IMG/VR virus record: IMGVR_UViG_3300012147_000058
Coordinates: 1 to 32,656 of that record
Strand: one strand, 5' to 3'
DNA: 32,656 bases
Source of the DNA: a virus
The notes below the pieces were generated by a model. It was not told where the DNA came from. It ran no database searches and saw only the letters and a program-made list of their open reading frames with translations. Positions 1 to 6,348 of the stretch are shown here, in pieces (the stretch's first letter is position 1; each line of letters opens with the position of its first letter). The position numbers were made by a program, and so were the translations under genes.

Positions 1-66
1 GCGATCTGCATCGGGATGGTCTTCTACTTTGTCAATTTTTACGACATTTACTGAAAATTCACTCAT
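1..66 (-). CDS. Partial gene: probable RNA ligase N-terminus (DRB0094/Rnl5-like)
   Basis: Only the first 22 codons are in the window; the gene runs off the left edge. The visible peptide contains VKIDKVEDHPDADR. The pattern V-x-I-x-x-V-x-x-H-P-x-A-D-R is typical of an OB-fold domain found at the start of DRB0094-type RNA ligases and in EMAP/PheT-type tRNA-binding domains. In a T4-like phage an RNA ligase is the more likely owner. The start at 66 is supported by AGGA about 9 bases upstream, inside the end of the neighbouring gene. The ligase catalytic lysine motif lies outside the window, so the call rests on this short motif alone. Confidence 0.42.
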   Translation of the reverse strand, partial: MSEFSVNVVKIDKVEDHPDADR

Positions 67-69
67 CAA

Positions 70-231
70 TTAATTCCTACTTTCACATAGTTTAGCAATT
101 TCGATTGTCTGGGCATTCTCTAAGCACTTATACTGTAGTCTGGTGTCATAGCTTGAAAAAAAGAAATACAGCATTACAACCGTTACAATAAATAGCATAA
201 AAGAAATACAGCATGTTAAGTCATCATCCAT
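70..231 (-). CDS. Small single-pass membrane protein (53 aa)
   Basis: The frame starts with MDDDLTCCISFMLFIVTVV. A short acidic N-terminus is followed by one hydrophobic segment (about residues 6-25, ending in a run of F) and a polar tail. This fits one transmembrane helix. The start is backed by AGGAG 6-7 bases upstream, and the stop lies 3 bases before the next gene's ATG, as expected inside an operon. No homology is recognised. Small phage membrane proteins often alter host membrane functions, but nothing here indicates which. Confidence 0.6.
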   Translation of the reverse strand: MDDDLTCCISFMLFIVTVVMLYFFFSSYDTRLQYKCLENAQTIEIAKLCESRN

Positions 232-261
232 TATTCACTCCTATCTTCTTAATTTCATTAC

Positions 262-423
262 TTATACTTCACCATTACTCTTTACTACTTTAACAATATC
301 TGGATTATTCATCAATTCTTGAAATCTATGTTCATATCTATTACCAATATCATTATGTGGTAAAAATGATTCTAGTATAATTCTACCATCTTTATTCGCA
401 TACTCTATATTTCTAACTCTCAT
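262..423 (-). CDS. Small protein of unknown function (53 aa)
   Basis: A 53-residue charged protein beginning MRVRNIEYANKDG and ending KVVKSNGEV. It has a strong ribosome site (AGGAGTAAG) just upstream, and its ATG shares one base with the stop of the gene before it (TGATG), a translational-coupling arrangement. No signal peptide, membrane segment or recognised motif is visible. It is real by coupling and ribosome-site criteria; function is unknown. Confidence 0.6.
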   Translation of the reverse strand: MRVRNIEYANKDGRIILESFLPHNDIGNRYEHRFQELMNNPDIVKVVKSNGEV

Positions 424-614
424 CACTTACTCCTATTATTCGGTTTAATAGTAATTTCCATACACTCAGTATTAATAGTCTGTGCTCTTACTGTACCCGA
501 GTAATATTCTTGTTTAGCTTTTAACCTAGCTTCTTCTTCATTAGTAGCTTCTATCAATACTGTATGATATTTAATCACTTGTACCTCTTTAATAAAGGCG
601 AAATACTTATTCAT
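423..614 (-). CDS. Small protein of unknown function (63 aa)
   Basis: I chose the start at MNKYFAFIKEV. A longer frame begins 11 codons upstream at 647 but has no ribosome site, and it would run through the small gene that precedes this one. The region FIKEVQVIKYHTVLIEATNEEEA looks like a beta strand followed by an alpha helix (T-x-E-E-A-x-x-x-A), a pattern seen in small phage proteins annotated only by length. The gene overlaps the 21-residue frame upstream and the gene downstream by one base. Function unknown. Confidence 0.62.
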   Translation of the reverse strand: MNKYFAFIKEVQVIKYHTVLIEATNEEEARLKAKQEYYSGTVRAQTINTECMEITIKPNNRSK

Positions 615-672
615 TTGACCACTCACTCTCTTTATTAGAAATAGCATCAGTAAGAGTAATATTCTTGTTCAT
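607..672 (-). CDS. Micro-ORF, 21 aa, translationally coupled
   Basis: Sequence MNKNITLTDAISNKESEWSNE. Three things support such a short frame: a good ribosome site (GGAGAGG) about 8 bases upstream, an ATGA overlap with the preceding gene, and an overlap of its end with the start of the next gene, which otherwise has only a weak ribosome site. It may act as a coupling peptide that delivers ribosomes to the next gene. No function is recognised. Confidence 0.45.
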   Translation of the reverse strand: MNKNITLTDAISNKESEWSNE

Positions 673-983
673 CTTTTCAGCCTCTCCAATATATAATCTA
701 AAGTCTGTCCCGTAATCTTATGTGCTGTTACATAACCACTACCAGCCTTTAACTCTTCATAGTTTATATAACCACTTATATCGTGCTTTTTAATGGTTGT
801 AAAGTGTTCTTTCATATATAAACATAATTCATCATACTCAGAGTCTGGTATAATGTTTGTATCCTTTATGTAGTATGCATAAGAATGAAGACAATATTCG
901 CGGATAATGACAGTACATAACTGTTTTTCCACACTCAGCGGGAATGGTCCTTTATCCGCGAATAAGTCTCCGATCACGCTCAT
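669..983 (-). CDS. Small protein resembling the N-terminal (Ia-like) part of NAD+ DNA ligase
   Basis: 104 residues. The stretch HSYAYYIKDTNIIPDSEYD matches the LigA N-terminal pattern Y-Y-x-x-D-x-x-I-x-D-x-E-Y-D, but there is no adenylation domain, so it cannot be a ligase. Stand-alone proteins with this signature are common in phages and have no assigned role. Binding of a nicotinamide nucleotide is conceivable from the parent domain but is inference. The start at 983 overlaps the previous gene's stop as TAATG. The tail YILERLKR overlaps the next start by ATGA. Confidence 0.65.
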   Translation of the reverse strand: MSVIGDLFADKGPFPLSVEKQLCTVIIREYCLHSYAYYIKDTNIIPDSEYDELCLYMKEHFTTIKKHDISGYINYEELKAGSGYVTAHKITGQTLDYILERLKR

Positions 984-1294
984 TACAGAATAAGACCAGA
1001 CTTATCTGGTGTGATAATTTGTTTCCGCCCTGTTACATCTTTAAAAAACTCTGTTAAGTCTTTATTTGCAGTGTCCATAAACATGATATCATCCTCACGA
1101 AGCGTAATCTCATTCTGTTCGGTAAAAGGCGCAAAAGGAAGGAGATTAATCTGATTATTTTGTGTGTCTTTCATTGGAGTTACAAAAACCAAGGCAATGT
1201 CTTTAACAAATGTGTGTGTTCCATCGTCTGTAAAGCTTTTTTGCTCTCCAACCAAGTCTTGTCCGTTTTTTAGTTTAATATATTTAATTGTCAT
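983..1294 (-). CDS. Sm/LSm-like small phage protein
   Basis: 103 residues starting MTIKYIKLKNGQDLVGE. The pattern of an early beta strand, K-x-K-N-G-x-D-L-V-G/A-E, then a central NNQINLLPFAPF, is what I associate with the Sm-like fold proteins common in T4-like phages. These resemble Hfq-type RNA-binding folds but mostly have unknown function. The ribosome site is weak (AAAGAAAGA upstream). The stop TAA shares its last base with the following ATG. The Sm-like call is from pattern memory and needs profile confirmation. Confidence 0.5.
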   Translation of the reverse strand: MTIKYIKLKNGQDLVGEQKSFTDDGTHTFVKDIALVFVTPMKDTQNNQINLLPFAPFTEQNEITLREDDIMFMDTANKDLTEFFKDVTGRKQIITPDKSGLIL

Positions 1295-1311
1295 AGTGGT
1301 CTTTCTTTCTT

Positions 1312-1638
1312 TTATAAGATTATTACAAGTGTGTTTTCAATGGTGATGAAGTCTGATACTGGATATGAGAATGAAGAAGTGTCTTGTGTACTCTCAATTT
1401 CAGCCAAAGGCTTATCCTGATACATTTCTCTAAATTTTGATATTTTTGCTGTTTGAAACTCTTTTACGTGAACCCAAACAGGCTCTACAATAACAGAATA
1501 AGTGTCTAGGAATGCATCGCACTTATCAAAAACGCCTAAAGGCTGTTTCAAAGAATATTCTTTTGAGTGACAGGATACCAAGACTTCGGTATCATCTGGA
1601 AAGTCTTTTGTATCGGTGATAAAGTCTTTTAGAAGCAT
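1312..1638 (-). CDS. Phage protein of unknown function (108 aa)
   Basis: The start was set at MLLKDFITDTKDFPDDTEVLV because AGAGGAA lies 8 bases upstream; a longer frame reaching 1704 lacks a ribosome site and overlaps the upstream gene heavily. The N-terminus (L-L-K-D-F-I..F-P-D-D-T-E-V-L-V) resembles small phage proteins with a short helix followed by a beta core. No catalytic motif or membrane segment is seen. Function unknown. Confidence 0.6.
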   Translation of the reverse strand: MLLKDFITDTKDFPDDTEVLVSCHSKEYSLKQPLGVFDKCDAFLDTYSVIVEPVWVHVKEFQTAKISKFREMYQDKPLAEIESTQDTSSFSYPVSDFITIENTLVIIL

Positions 1639-1652
1639 GTTATTTATTCCTC

Positions 1653-1844
1653 TTATGTAAAGTAAAACAAAGAGGCAATTCCCCAGATAATTATAGACCA
1701 CCACGCAAGAATACGAAGGTCTGAATGGTCTTTGTAGATAATTGCTTCTTTAATGCTTGTATAAAGCATAAAAACGATACTCGTTGCCATTACAGAAAGT
1801 AAAATAATCAGCGGCAAGAGCATGATGTAGTCTAATAATAACAT
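1653..1844 (-). CDS. Two-helix membrane protein (63 aa)
   Basis: Two hydrophobic segments are clear: residues 3-28 (a run of L, I, V, M) and about 45-62 (AWWSIIIWGIASLFYF), separated by a short charged loop with K, D and H. This suggests a hairpin inner-membrane protein. AAGGA lies 9 bases upstream of the ATG, which overlaps the stop of the preceding gene as TAATG. The size would also fit a holin or an immunity-type protein, but there is no lysis gene beside it, so no role is assigned. Confidence 0.6.
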   Translation of the reverse strand: MLLLDYIMLLPLIILLSVMATSIVFMLYTSIKEAIIYKDHSDLRILAWWSIIIWGIASLFYFT

Positions 1845-2347
1845 TAAATTAATCCTTTTTCAAGCATGTAAAGAATTTTTTTGGGTGAGTATTGGGCAAT
1901 GATATCTTCACAGTCTTTTTTACTACTAAAGGTTGTTCTAATATAAATCCAACCAGCCGCCATAGCAATTGGGGTTTTGTAGTCTTGATCATAGCTTATT
2001 GTGTAAACCGTACCAAAACGCTCGGCATTGAATTTTTTCATACTCTCAATGGATTTTTGTTTAATGTCCCAAGCTTGGGCAACTAATTCAAGATGATATA
2101 CAGCTTCTGCGCGAGTCTTGAAGACATTATTATTCATAAGGCTATATCTATGGACATCACTGTCTACTAGCTCGTACCACTCAGATTCTCTAACTTCGCC
2201 TTCATCATTAATATGGAAATACCGATCACCGTCATCAAGATTATTTACATCAACCGTCTGTTCACTTTCAATTAACAAACGCAAGGATTCTAATTCTTTG
2301 GCATATTTTTCTTGAAAGTCGTCTAACCGTTTAATTAAGTCTGTCAT
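1844..2347 (-). CDS. Phage protein of unknown function with N-terminal coiled coil (167 aa)
   Basis: The first 30 residues (LIKRLDDFQEKYAKELESLR) have the heptad pattern of a coiled coil. The middle is acidic and aromatic (DDGDRYFHINDEGEVRESEW). The ATG overlaps the preceding stop by ATGA, so the start is well fixed. No enzyme motif is seen. It sits in a run of small genes read from the promoter at 2735-2763, so early expression is likely. Confidence 0.62.
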   Translation of the reverse strand: MTDLIKRLDDFQEKYAKELESLRLLIESEQTVDVNNLDDGDRYFHINDEGEVRESEWYELVDSDVHRYSLMNNNVFKTRAEAVYHLELVAQAWDIKQKSIESMKKFNAERFGTVYTISYDQDYKTPIAMAAGWIYIRTTFSSKKDCEDIIAQYSPKKILYMLEKGLI

Positions 2348-2700
2348 AGTACGAAGTCTTTCTTTTTAGTTGGTTTAAAATTTAAATTGAAGCAAACGCT
2401 AGATAATGAGACATATTCTTCTGTATGATCGTCAATAAAAGACTCTTTACCTTTGAAGCCCACCTTATTGTCTAGTCTGTATATTCCTATATGAAGTCTC
2501 ACTTCAGTATTAAATCTAAACACTTCCCTGATCTGACATTTTCTTCCAGCGTACTTACCGCTTCTAAGAATGCAATCAATACCTTCGAGGCGCGCCTTCA
2601 GCCTAATTACTTCTTCTTCAATTGCATGTTGAAGTTTTCTGATATCGTCAATGGGTTTAAGTATGCTTGACGTTATTTTAGTTTCTCTATCGCATGACAT
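2344..2700 (-). CDS. Phage protein of unknown function (118 aa)
   Basis: Starts MSCDRETKITSSILKPID with AGAGGG 8-9 bases upstream, directly downstream of a near-consensus promoter at 2735-2763. Residues 17-42 are predicted helical (RKLQHAIEEEVIRLKARLEG), followed by a beta-rich half ending FNLNFKPTKKKDFVL. This looks like a dimerising helix with a small beta domain. It is the first gene of the transcript from that promoter. Function unknown. Confidence 0.62.
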   Translation of the reverse strand: MSCDRETKITSSILKPIDDIRKLQHAIEEEVIRLKARLEGIDCILRSGKYAGRKCQIREVFRFNTEVRLHIGIYRLDNKVGFKGKESFIDDHTEEYVSLSSVCFNLNFKPTKKKDFVL

Positions 2701-2734
2701 TTTTCAATTCCCTCTTAATGATAGTATGTATAGC

Positions 2735-2763
2735 ATTATCTATCATTCTGTGTTGATTGTCAA
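2735..2763 (-). promoter_or_regulatory. Sigma70-like promoter
   Basis: On the minus strand TTGACA (2758-2763), a 17-base spacer and GATAAT (2735-2740). The -35 box is a perfect consensus and the -10 box matches 5 of 6. It lies in the 97-base gap upstream of the gene starting at 2700. Confidence 0.8.
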
Positions 2764-2797
2764 TAACTAATTTTTTATAATCTTTAAGAATCTGTCA

Positions 2798-3115
2798 TTA
2801 TTCATCATCCTTCGGTTGTGGCAGTAATGGCATCCAGTGGGTTGGTGTTACATACTTATTTGTAATCCACGACTTGTAGCCCTTTGTTTCATTATTCCAA
2901 ATTACAGGCTGAGGGGAATAATCTTCAAAAAGAAGAGCAAGAACCATTCCTTTTTTCGCGCTGTCGCTCATCGGCATCCAGCCATCCTCGCCCAAAAACT
3001 TCACAGCCATATCAAGTGCAAGTTCTATCTCAAACACATCAGGCATAGTCTGTTCTTCGCTTTTAAGCCATTTACTATAATGTGTTAGAGTTTTAATTGT
3101 GTCTGATTTATTCAT
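2798..3115 (-). CDS. DUF551-like small protein (105 aa)
   Basis: The second half reads as a DUF551-like domain: WMPMSDSAKKGMVLALLF, a central PQPVIWNNETKGYKSW, and the closing PTHWMPLLPQP. The terminal T-H-W-M-P-L-P signature is the best-known feature of that family, which is widespread in phages and prophages with unknown function. The first 40 residues form a separate helical part. It follows the tRNA-Arg gene by 20 bases and may share the transcript from the promoter at 3492-3519. The ribosome site is weak. Confidence 0.65.
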   Translation of the reverse strand: MNKSDTIKTLTHYSKWLKSEEQTMPDVFEIELALDMAVKFLGEDGWMPMSDSAKKGMVLALLFEDYSPQPVIWNNETKGYKSWITNKYVTPTHWMPLLPQPKDDE

Positions 3116-3135
3116 CTTAAATGTCTTTCATTAAA

Positions 3136-3211
3136 TGGCACACTCTACAGGATTCAAACCTGTGACCTACCGCTTAGAAGGCGGTTGCTCTATTCGCTGA
3201 GCTAAGAGTGC
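3136..3211 (-). tRNA. tRNA-Arg (anticodon UCU)
   Basis: A 76-base cloverleaf on the minus strand. The acceptor GCACTCT pairs with AGAGTGT (one G-U), the D-stem is GCTC/GAGC, and the anticodon stem ACCGC/GCGGT encloses loop CTTCTAA, giving anticodon UCU for AGA codons. The T arm is CAGG-TTTGAAT-CCTG, and CCA is encoded. AGA is common in the AT-rich genes here, so the tRNA may supplement a codon that is rare in the host. Confidence 0.92.
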
Positions 3212-3215
3212 GTAA

Positions 3216-3290
3216 TGGTGCGCGAGACTGGAATCAAACCAGTGACCTACCCATTATGAGCGTGCAGCTCTATCATTGAGCTACACGCGC
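3216..3290 (-). tRNA. tRNA with CAU anticodon (elongator Met or Ile2), imperfect stems
   Basis: A 75-base tRNA on the minus strand with acceptor GCGCGTG/CTCGCGC (one U-U mismatch), D-stem GCTC/GAGC, T arm ACTGG-TTTGATT-CCAGT and encoded CCA. The anticodon loop CTCATAA gives CAU. The anticodon stem GCACG/TGGGT is poor: one A-G mismatch and two G-U pairs. The paired first base argues against initiator tRNA. Met or lysidine-modified Ile2 cannot be told apart by eye. It lies 4 bases upstream of tRNA-Arg. Confidence 0.82.
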
Positions 3291-3296
3291 ATAGTA

Positions 3297-3449
3297 TTAA
3301 TTCGATAACCACTCATCGTATGTTTTTAATGGTTGACCTGTCATAAACTCGAAGCCTGTGCCATCATCTGCACAGTCTAAGTAAATCTGGTATTCTTGAT
3401 CGTGTGTTCCACGAAGCTTTGTTTGAGTGTCTGGCTGAGTAAATTGCAT
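3297..3449 (-). CDS. Small protein of unknown function (50 aa)
   Basis: Begins MQFTQPDTQTKLRGTHDQ and ends PLKTYDEWLSN. It is acidic, with no membrane segment. It is the first gene after the repeated promoter/leader module at 3450-3520 and ends 6 bases before the tRNA-Met gene, so one transcript should carry this gene and both tRNAs. The ribosome site is AGAAAGAGA about 9 bases upstream, the same as in the other copies of the module. Function unknown. Confidence 0.6.
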   Translation of the reverse strand: MQFTQPDTQTKLRGTHDQEYQIYLDCADDGTGFEFMTGQPLKTYDEWLSN

Positions 3450-3491
3450 AATGTATTCTCTTTCTACTGGTTAAATCTTTCTTACAAGACT

Positions 3492-3519
3492 ATAATAGCA
3501 TACTGTCAAACTATGTCAA
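3492..3519 (-). promoter_or_regulatory. Sigma70-like promoter, copy 1 of a repeated promoter/leader module
   Basis: Minus strand TTGACA (3514-3519), 16-base spacer, TATTAT (3492-3497). The 39 bases at 3482-3520 are identical to 26210-26248, and the following leader resembles the leaders at 26177-26205 and 11281-11309. It drives the 50-residue gene and the tRNA pair. Confidence 0.82.
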
Positions 3520-3523
3520 GGCT

Positions 3524-3814
3524 TTAATTTCTATTTCCAATGGCAATCTGATAGTCTACCAGACCATTATCATATTCGTCTTTTTCAGCATTCCAAGATA
3601 GAAAGATACTCTTTTCGTAGTCTTGCGTAGCGTCTAAACCTTCTGCGCGAAGAATAACTTCTTGCATACCTTCACCATACTCTTCAGACTCGTAGGCAAG
3701 GTTTTCAAAATAGTCTCTGGTACTCTCTAACACTTCAGACAATACATAACCATCGAAATAGCATACACTTGAAGCTTCGGGATCGTGCGTAGAATATAAA
3801 ATGTCTTGTGTCAT
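3524..3814 (-). CDS. Acidic phage protein of unknown function (96 aa)
   Basis: Starts MTQDILYSTHDPEASSVCYF. Strongly acidic (LAYESEEYGEGMQEV), with no membrane segment or known motif. AAAGAGA lies 9 bases upstream of the ATG, and a promoter at 3852-3880 precedes it. It ends 4 bases before the -35 box of the next promoter, so it is probably a one-gene transcription unit. A DNA-mimic role would fit the charge but is speculation. Confidence 0.6.
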   Translation of the reverse strand: MTQDILYSTHDPEASSVCYFDGYVLSEVLESTRDYFENLAYESEEYGEGMQEVILRAEGLDATQDYEKSIFLSWNAEKDEYDNGLVDYQIAIGNRN

Positions 3815-3851
3815 GGTGTAATCTCTTTCTTTATTATTAACTCATAAATAC

Positions 3852-3880
3852 AGACTACACCAAGTCTTATAGAGTGTCAA
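3852..3880 (-). promoter_or_regulatory. Sigma70-like promoter
   Basis: Minus strand TTGACA (3875-3880), 17-base spacer, TAGTCT (3852-3857). The spacer and -10 region resemble the promoter at 27491-27519 (both contain CTATAA and GGTGTAGT), suggesting a second promoter family. It lies between divergent genes (3814 leftward, 3908 rightward). Confidence 0.65.
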
Positions 3881-3889
3881 TAACTTTTT

Positions 3890-3911
3890 ACAAATAATGG
3901 ACAAATAATGG
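3890..3911 (+). repeat. Tandem 11-base repeat at a start codon
   Basis: ACAAATAATGG occurs twice head to tail (3890-3900 and 3901-3911). Each copy contains ATG. The first ATG (3897) opens a three-codon frame, M-D-K-stop, that ends just before the second ATG (3908), the start of the plus-strand gene. No clear Shine-Dalgarno site precedes either. Confidence 0.7.
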
Positions 3912-4741
3912 ACATAGCCTTTATACTATCTTCGGCACAACACCAACGAGCGTGGGGTAGCCTTATGCGAAAAGGTATAGAGGCTGTAGAAGGCTCAAAT
4001 GCTGTGTGTAAAATGTTTACTGATAATTTTGACAGTGCAAACTATGATCTTTGTATAACATGGGGCCATCGTAGAACGCACGTCTATAACCATCAGAGAA
4101 AATGTCGAAAGCCCTATCTTATTATGGAAAGGGCTTATATGGGTGATAGGTTTAAATGGACTTCACTGGGCTTTAATGGTCTAAACGGTCAAGCAACATT
4201 TAACAACTCTGATATAGTCTGTGATAAACGATGGGAAGAACACTTCAAACAGTATGTAAAGCCTTGGAGAATTAGAGAATCTTTGCCTGTACTGCTGATA
4301 GGACAAGTTCCTAACGATATGAGTCATAGGCATATCAACATTCAAGAATGGTATCTGAAGATTATAAAAGAGTGTAATGATAAAAATATTCCTGTAATAT
4401 TCCGAAAACATCCTTTAGACCGTAGTTCAACAAATTTCCTGAATCATAGCAATCTAAAGTATGAATTAGATACTTGCCCGTCACTCGAAGAGTCTTTAGA
4501 GTCTGCGCGAGCCTGTATTACATTTTCGTCTAATAGTGCGGTAGTATCTGTATTAGAAGGCATACCTACAATTACTTACGATCCTATATCAATGGTCTAT
4601 AACCATACACCACACTCTTTAGACAATCTTGATTATACCTTTGATAGAGAATCTTGGGGTATTAAAATGGCTTATACACAATGGCTTGCAGAAGAAATAG
4701 AGTCTGGACAAGCATGGAAGCATTTAAGATCATTTATTTAA
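3908..4741 (+). CDS. Glycosyltransferase-like protein (capsule-synthesis GT-B type)
   Basis: 277 residues and one of only two plus-strand genes. The C-terminal half carries IFRKHPLDRSS and CITFSSNSAVVSVLEGIPTITYD. A conserved K-H-P followed by a Ser-rich loop, then E-G-x-P, is the nucleotide-sugar site pattern of capsule polysaccharide/KDO-type GT-B transferases, where E and P contact the donor. Such proteins in phages may glycosylate DNA, proteins or host surface sugars; the target cannot be told here. No membrane segment. It starts in a tandem 11-base repeat with a poor ribosome site. Its stop codon overlaps the stop of the convergent gene within TTAA. Confidence 0.6.
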   Translation: MDIAFILSSAQHQRAWGSLMRKGIEAVEGSNAVCKMFTDNFDSANYDLCITWGHRRTHVYNHQRKCRKPYLIMERAYMGDRFKWTSLGFNGLNGQATFNNSDIVCDKRWEEHFKQYVKPWRIRESLPVLLIGQVPNDMSHRHINIQEWYLKIIKECNDKNIPVIFRKHPLDRSSTNFLNHSNLKYELDTCPSLEESLESARACITFSSNSAVVSVLEGIPTITYDPISMVYNHTPHSLDNLDYTFDRESWGIKMAYTQWLAEEIESGQAWKHLRSFI

Positions 4742-5127
4742 AATGGGATATCATTATCTTCTTCTACCCAAGGTTTTTTTTCTTGTGCGGCGTAATCGTC
4801 ATATGAAAAACCATACTTAACTTTAAGTCGTCTTTTCATATGAGTTATTTCATCGTTAAGAGTCTTCCGCACGTTCTCACACAGTTTGTTATTAATTTCC
4901 TCTATCGTAGCGGGTGCTACGTACTTATTAACAAAACCACCAATAAAAGCGGGGTGCATCTGTAAGATATATCCATCATTAGTAGTAGAGAGTTTGTTAA
5001 GATCATATTCAGCCTGTGTAATATCTTTAACAGTGCCGAAGAGTTCGTTATACATTTCAGGTGTTATTGCCAAAGACTTTTCAGCCTTGGGTGTTAGAAA
5101 CGTATCAATATCTTCTTCATTTTTCAT
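4738..5127 (-). CDS. Unknown protein with SSB-like C-terminal tail (129 aa)
   Basis: Starts MKNEEDIDTFLTPKAEK with AGGAG 8 bases upstream; the ATG shares one base with the rnh stop. The last residues are VEEDNDIPF. This acidic tail ending D-I-P-F is nearly the same as the bacterial SSB C-terminus that recruits SSB partner proteins. I see no convincing OB fold in the body, which looks helical in its second half (TIEEINNKLCENVRKTLND). Lying directly after rnh, it may be a replication accessory or an SSB mimic. In T4 the rnh neighbourhood holds dsbA, 33, 59 and 32, but I cannot match it to any of these. Confidence 0.6.
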   Translation of the reverse strand: MKNEEDIDTFLTPKAEKSLAITPEMYNELFGTVKDITQAEYDLNKLSTTNDGYILQMHPAFIGGFVNKYVAPATIEEINNKLCENVRKTLNDEITHMKRRLKVKYGFSYDDYAAQEKKPWVEEDNDIPF

Positions 5128-5981
5128 CAAAAATCTCCTACATCTTTTAAAAGCAAGCTCATTCTATTTTTAACCAAGTAATTATATACACTACCTTTAT
5201 CGCTTTGCTCAGCCTCTGTATAGGCTTTAAGAATCTTTCCTTGCAGTGAACTTGGAATCTTTTCAAAGGATATCAATTCTTCATTTCTACGATAGTTTTC
5301 TAACATTCTCTTACTCTCACAGAACATTTCTGGAGTCTCTAATTTAGACCATAAGGCAATTTCTGTTTTCTTTATAGGAGACTGTCTTTTAGTCTGAACC
5401 ACAAAAGTATCGGAGTCTGATTTAATATTTGGAATACCATCACCACCATCACCTGTAATAATCAGTTCTTTTAATTGTTGAGCAGGGTCTATACAGACTA
5501 CCATCTTTTTCTTAGCTGGTGAATACTGCCTGACATTCTTATGTTGTAACAATTGACAATAATCTTTATCTGCGCCGACAATTAGCGTAGGCTTCAATTC
5601 ATTCTTTGCAATGATTGCAATTACATCATCAGCTTCGGCTTCGGGAACTTCCACTACCTTATACGGAAAATAGTTTGTCAAGTCTTCTTTCATTTCAGAG
5701 ATTGCGCCAAAGACTTCATTCCAGTCAAAAAGAGACTTTTTATTTTTTGATTTTCTATTAGCCTTATAGTGCGGAAATATACCGTGTCTCCAATAATCAC
5801 CACGCGCATCACAGCATATCACAAGCTCGCCATATTCTTTACCGAAGAGTCTTTTATACTTTTTAAGACTGCTTAGAATCATATGTTTAACAAGTAGGGT
5901 ATCTACGTCACCCTTCTTCAAGCCCGGTGTTACCATAATATTACTTACCGCAACGTGTGACAAATCAATTAAAATTGGCAT
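5127..5981 (-). CDS. rnh: RNase H (T4 Rnh-type 5'-3' exonuclease)
   Basis: 284 residues (T4 Rnh is about 305). It belongs to the FEN1/5'-nuclease family that removes RNA primers from lagging-strand fragments. Visible motifs: acidic D6 (ILIDLS), D58 with GDYWR then YKANRK (the basic arch region), EAEADDVIA at 114-122, IVGADKDYCQL at 134-144 and ITGDGGDGIPN at 175-185. These supply the acidic residues that bind the two metal ions. The start at 5981 follows the 66-residue gene by 2 bases, and its stop overlaps the next start (TGATG). Likely partners are the phage SSB and polymerase, outside this window. Confidence 0.9.
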   Translation of the reverse strand: MPILIDLSHVAVSNIMVTPGLKKGDVDTLLVKHMILSSLKKYKRLFGKEYGELVICCDARGDYWRHGIFPHYKANRKSKNKKSLFDWNEVFGAISEMKEDLTNYFPYKVVEVPEAEADDVIAIIAKNELKPTLIVGADKDYCQLLQHKNVRQYSPAKKKMVVCIDPAQQLKELIITGDGGDGIPNIKSDSDTFVVQTKRQSPIKKTEIALWSKLETPEMFCESKRMLENYRRNEELISFEKIPSSLQGKILKAYTEAEQSDKGSVYNYLVKNRMSLLLKDVGDF

Positions 5982-5983
5982 AC

Positions 5984-6184
5984 TTATCCCTTCAGTGCGC
6001 GTACAGAATAATAATAGTCTAAAGTCTGTTCGAGATCGTTATAGCATGTTACAATGTCTGTATGCTTTAACATCTCTTCAGCCATTTTTGAAATATGTCC
6101 AGAGTCGTACTGATACTTCATAGACATTTTTTTGATAATAGTACGCATTTTATAGTCTGCGTATGACGCGACATTACTCTTCAT
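5984..6184 (-). CDS. Small helical protein of unknown function (66 aa)
   Basis: Starts MKSNVASYADYKMRTIIKK with AGGA 9 bases upstream, downstream of a strong promoter at 6215-6243 and 2 bases before rnh. The sequence is almost wholly helical and rich in K, Y and M. Position upstream of rnh in a T4-like order could suggest a small replication or late-transcription factor such as gp33 or DsbA, but there is no sequence match I can support. Confidence 0.6.
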   Translation of the reverse strand: MKSNVASYADYKMRTIIKKMSMKYQYDSGHISKMAEEMLKHTDIVTCYNDLEQTLDYYYSVRALKG

Positions 6185-6205
6185 TATATGTTCCTATGGT
6201 TTAGG

Positions 6206-6340
6206 TTATACTAGATTATAGTTGAAAATTACACACAAGTCAAGTGACAATTCGTTATTCTTAGTACGTCTTGTCTTATCCTCGTGCGCTCTTTGAAGAT
6301 AGTGGGTATAGGTATTAAATGTAAAACTGACTTTATTCAT
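6206..6340 (-). CDS. Possible small gene (44 aa)
   Basis: An open frame starting MNKVSFTFNTYTHYLQRAHE and continuing with a Lys/Arg-rich stretch (DKTRRTKNN). It fills most of the gap between the genes at 6349 and 6184 and starts 8 bases after the preceding stop. It lacks a good ribosome site, and the promoter at 6215-6243 lies inside its 3' end. It may be real or chance. Confidence 0.35.
   Translation of the reverse strand: MNKVSFTFNTYTHYLQRAHEDKTRRTKNNELSLDLCVIFNYNLV
6215..6243 (-). promoter_or_regulatory. Strong sigma70-like promoter for the rnh operon
   Basis: Minus strand TTGACT (6238-6243), 17-base spacer, TATAAT (6215-6220, perfect consensus). It stands 31 bases upstream of the gene at 6184 and should drive that gene, rnh and the SSB-tail gene. 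Confidence 0.82.
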
Positions 6341-6348
6341 AATAATAT

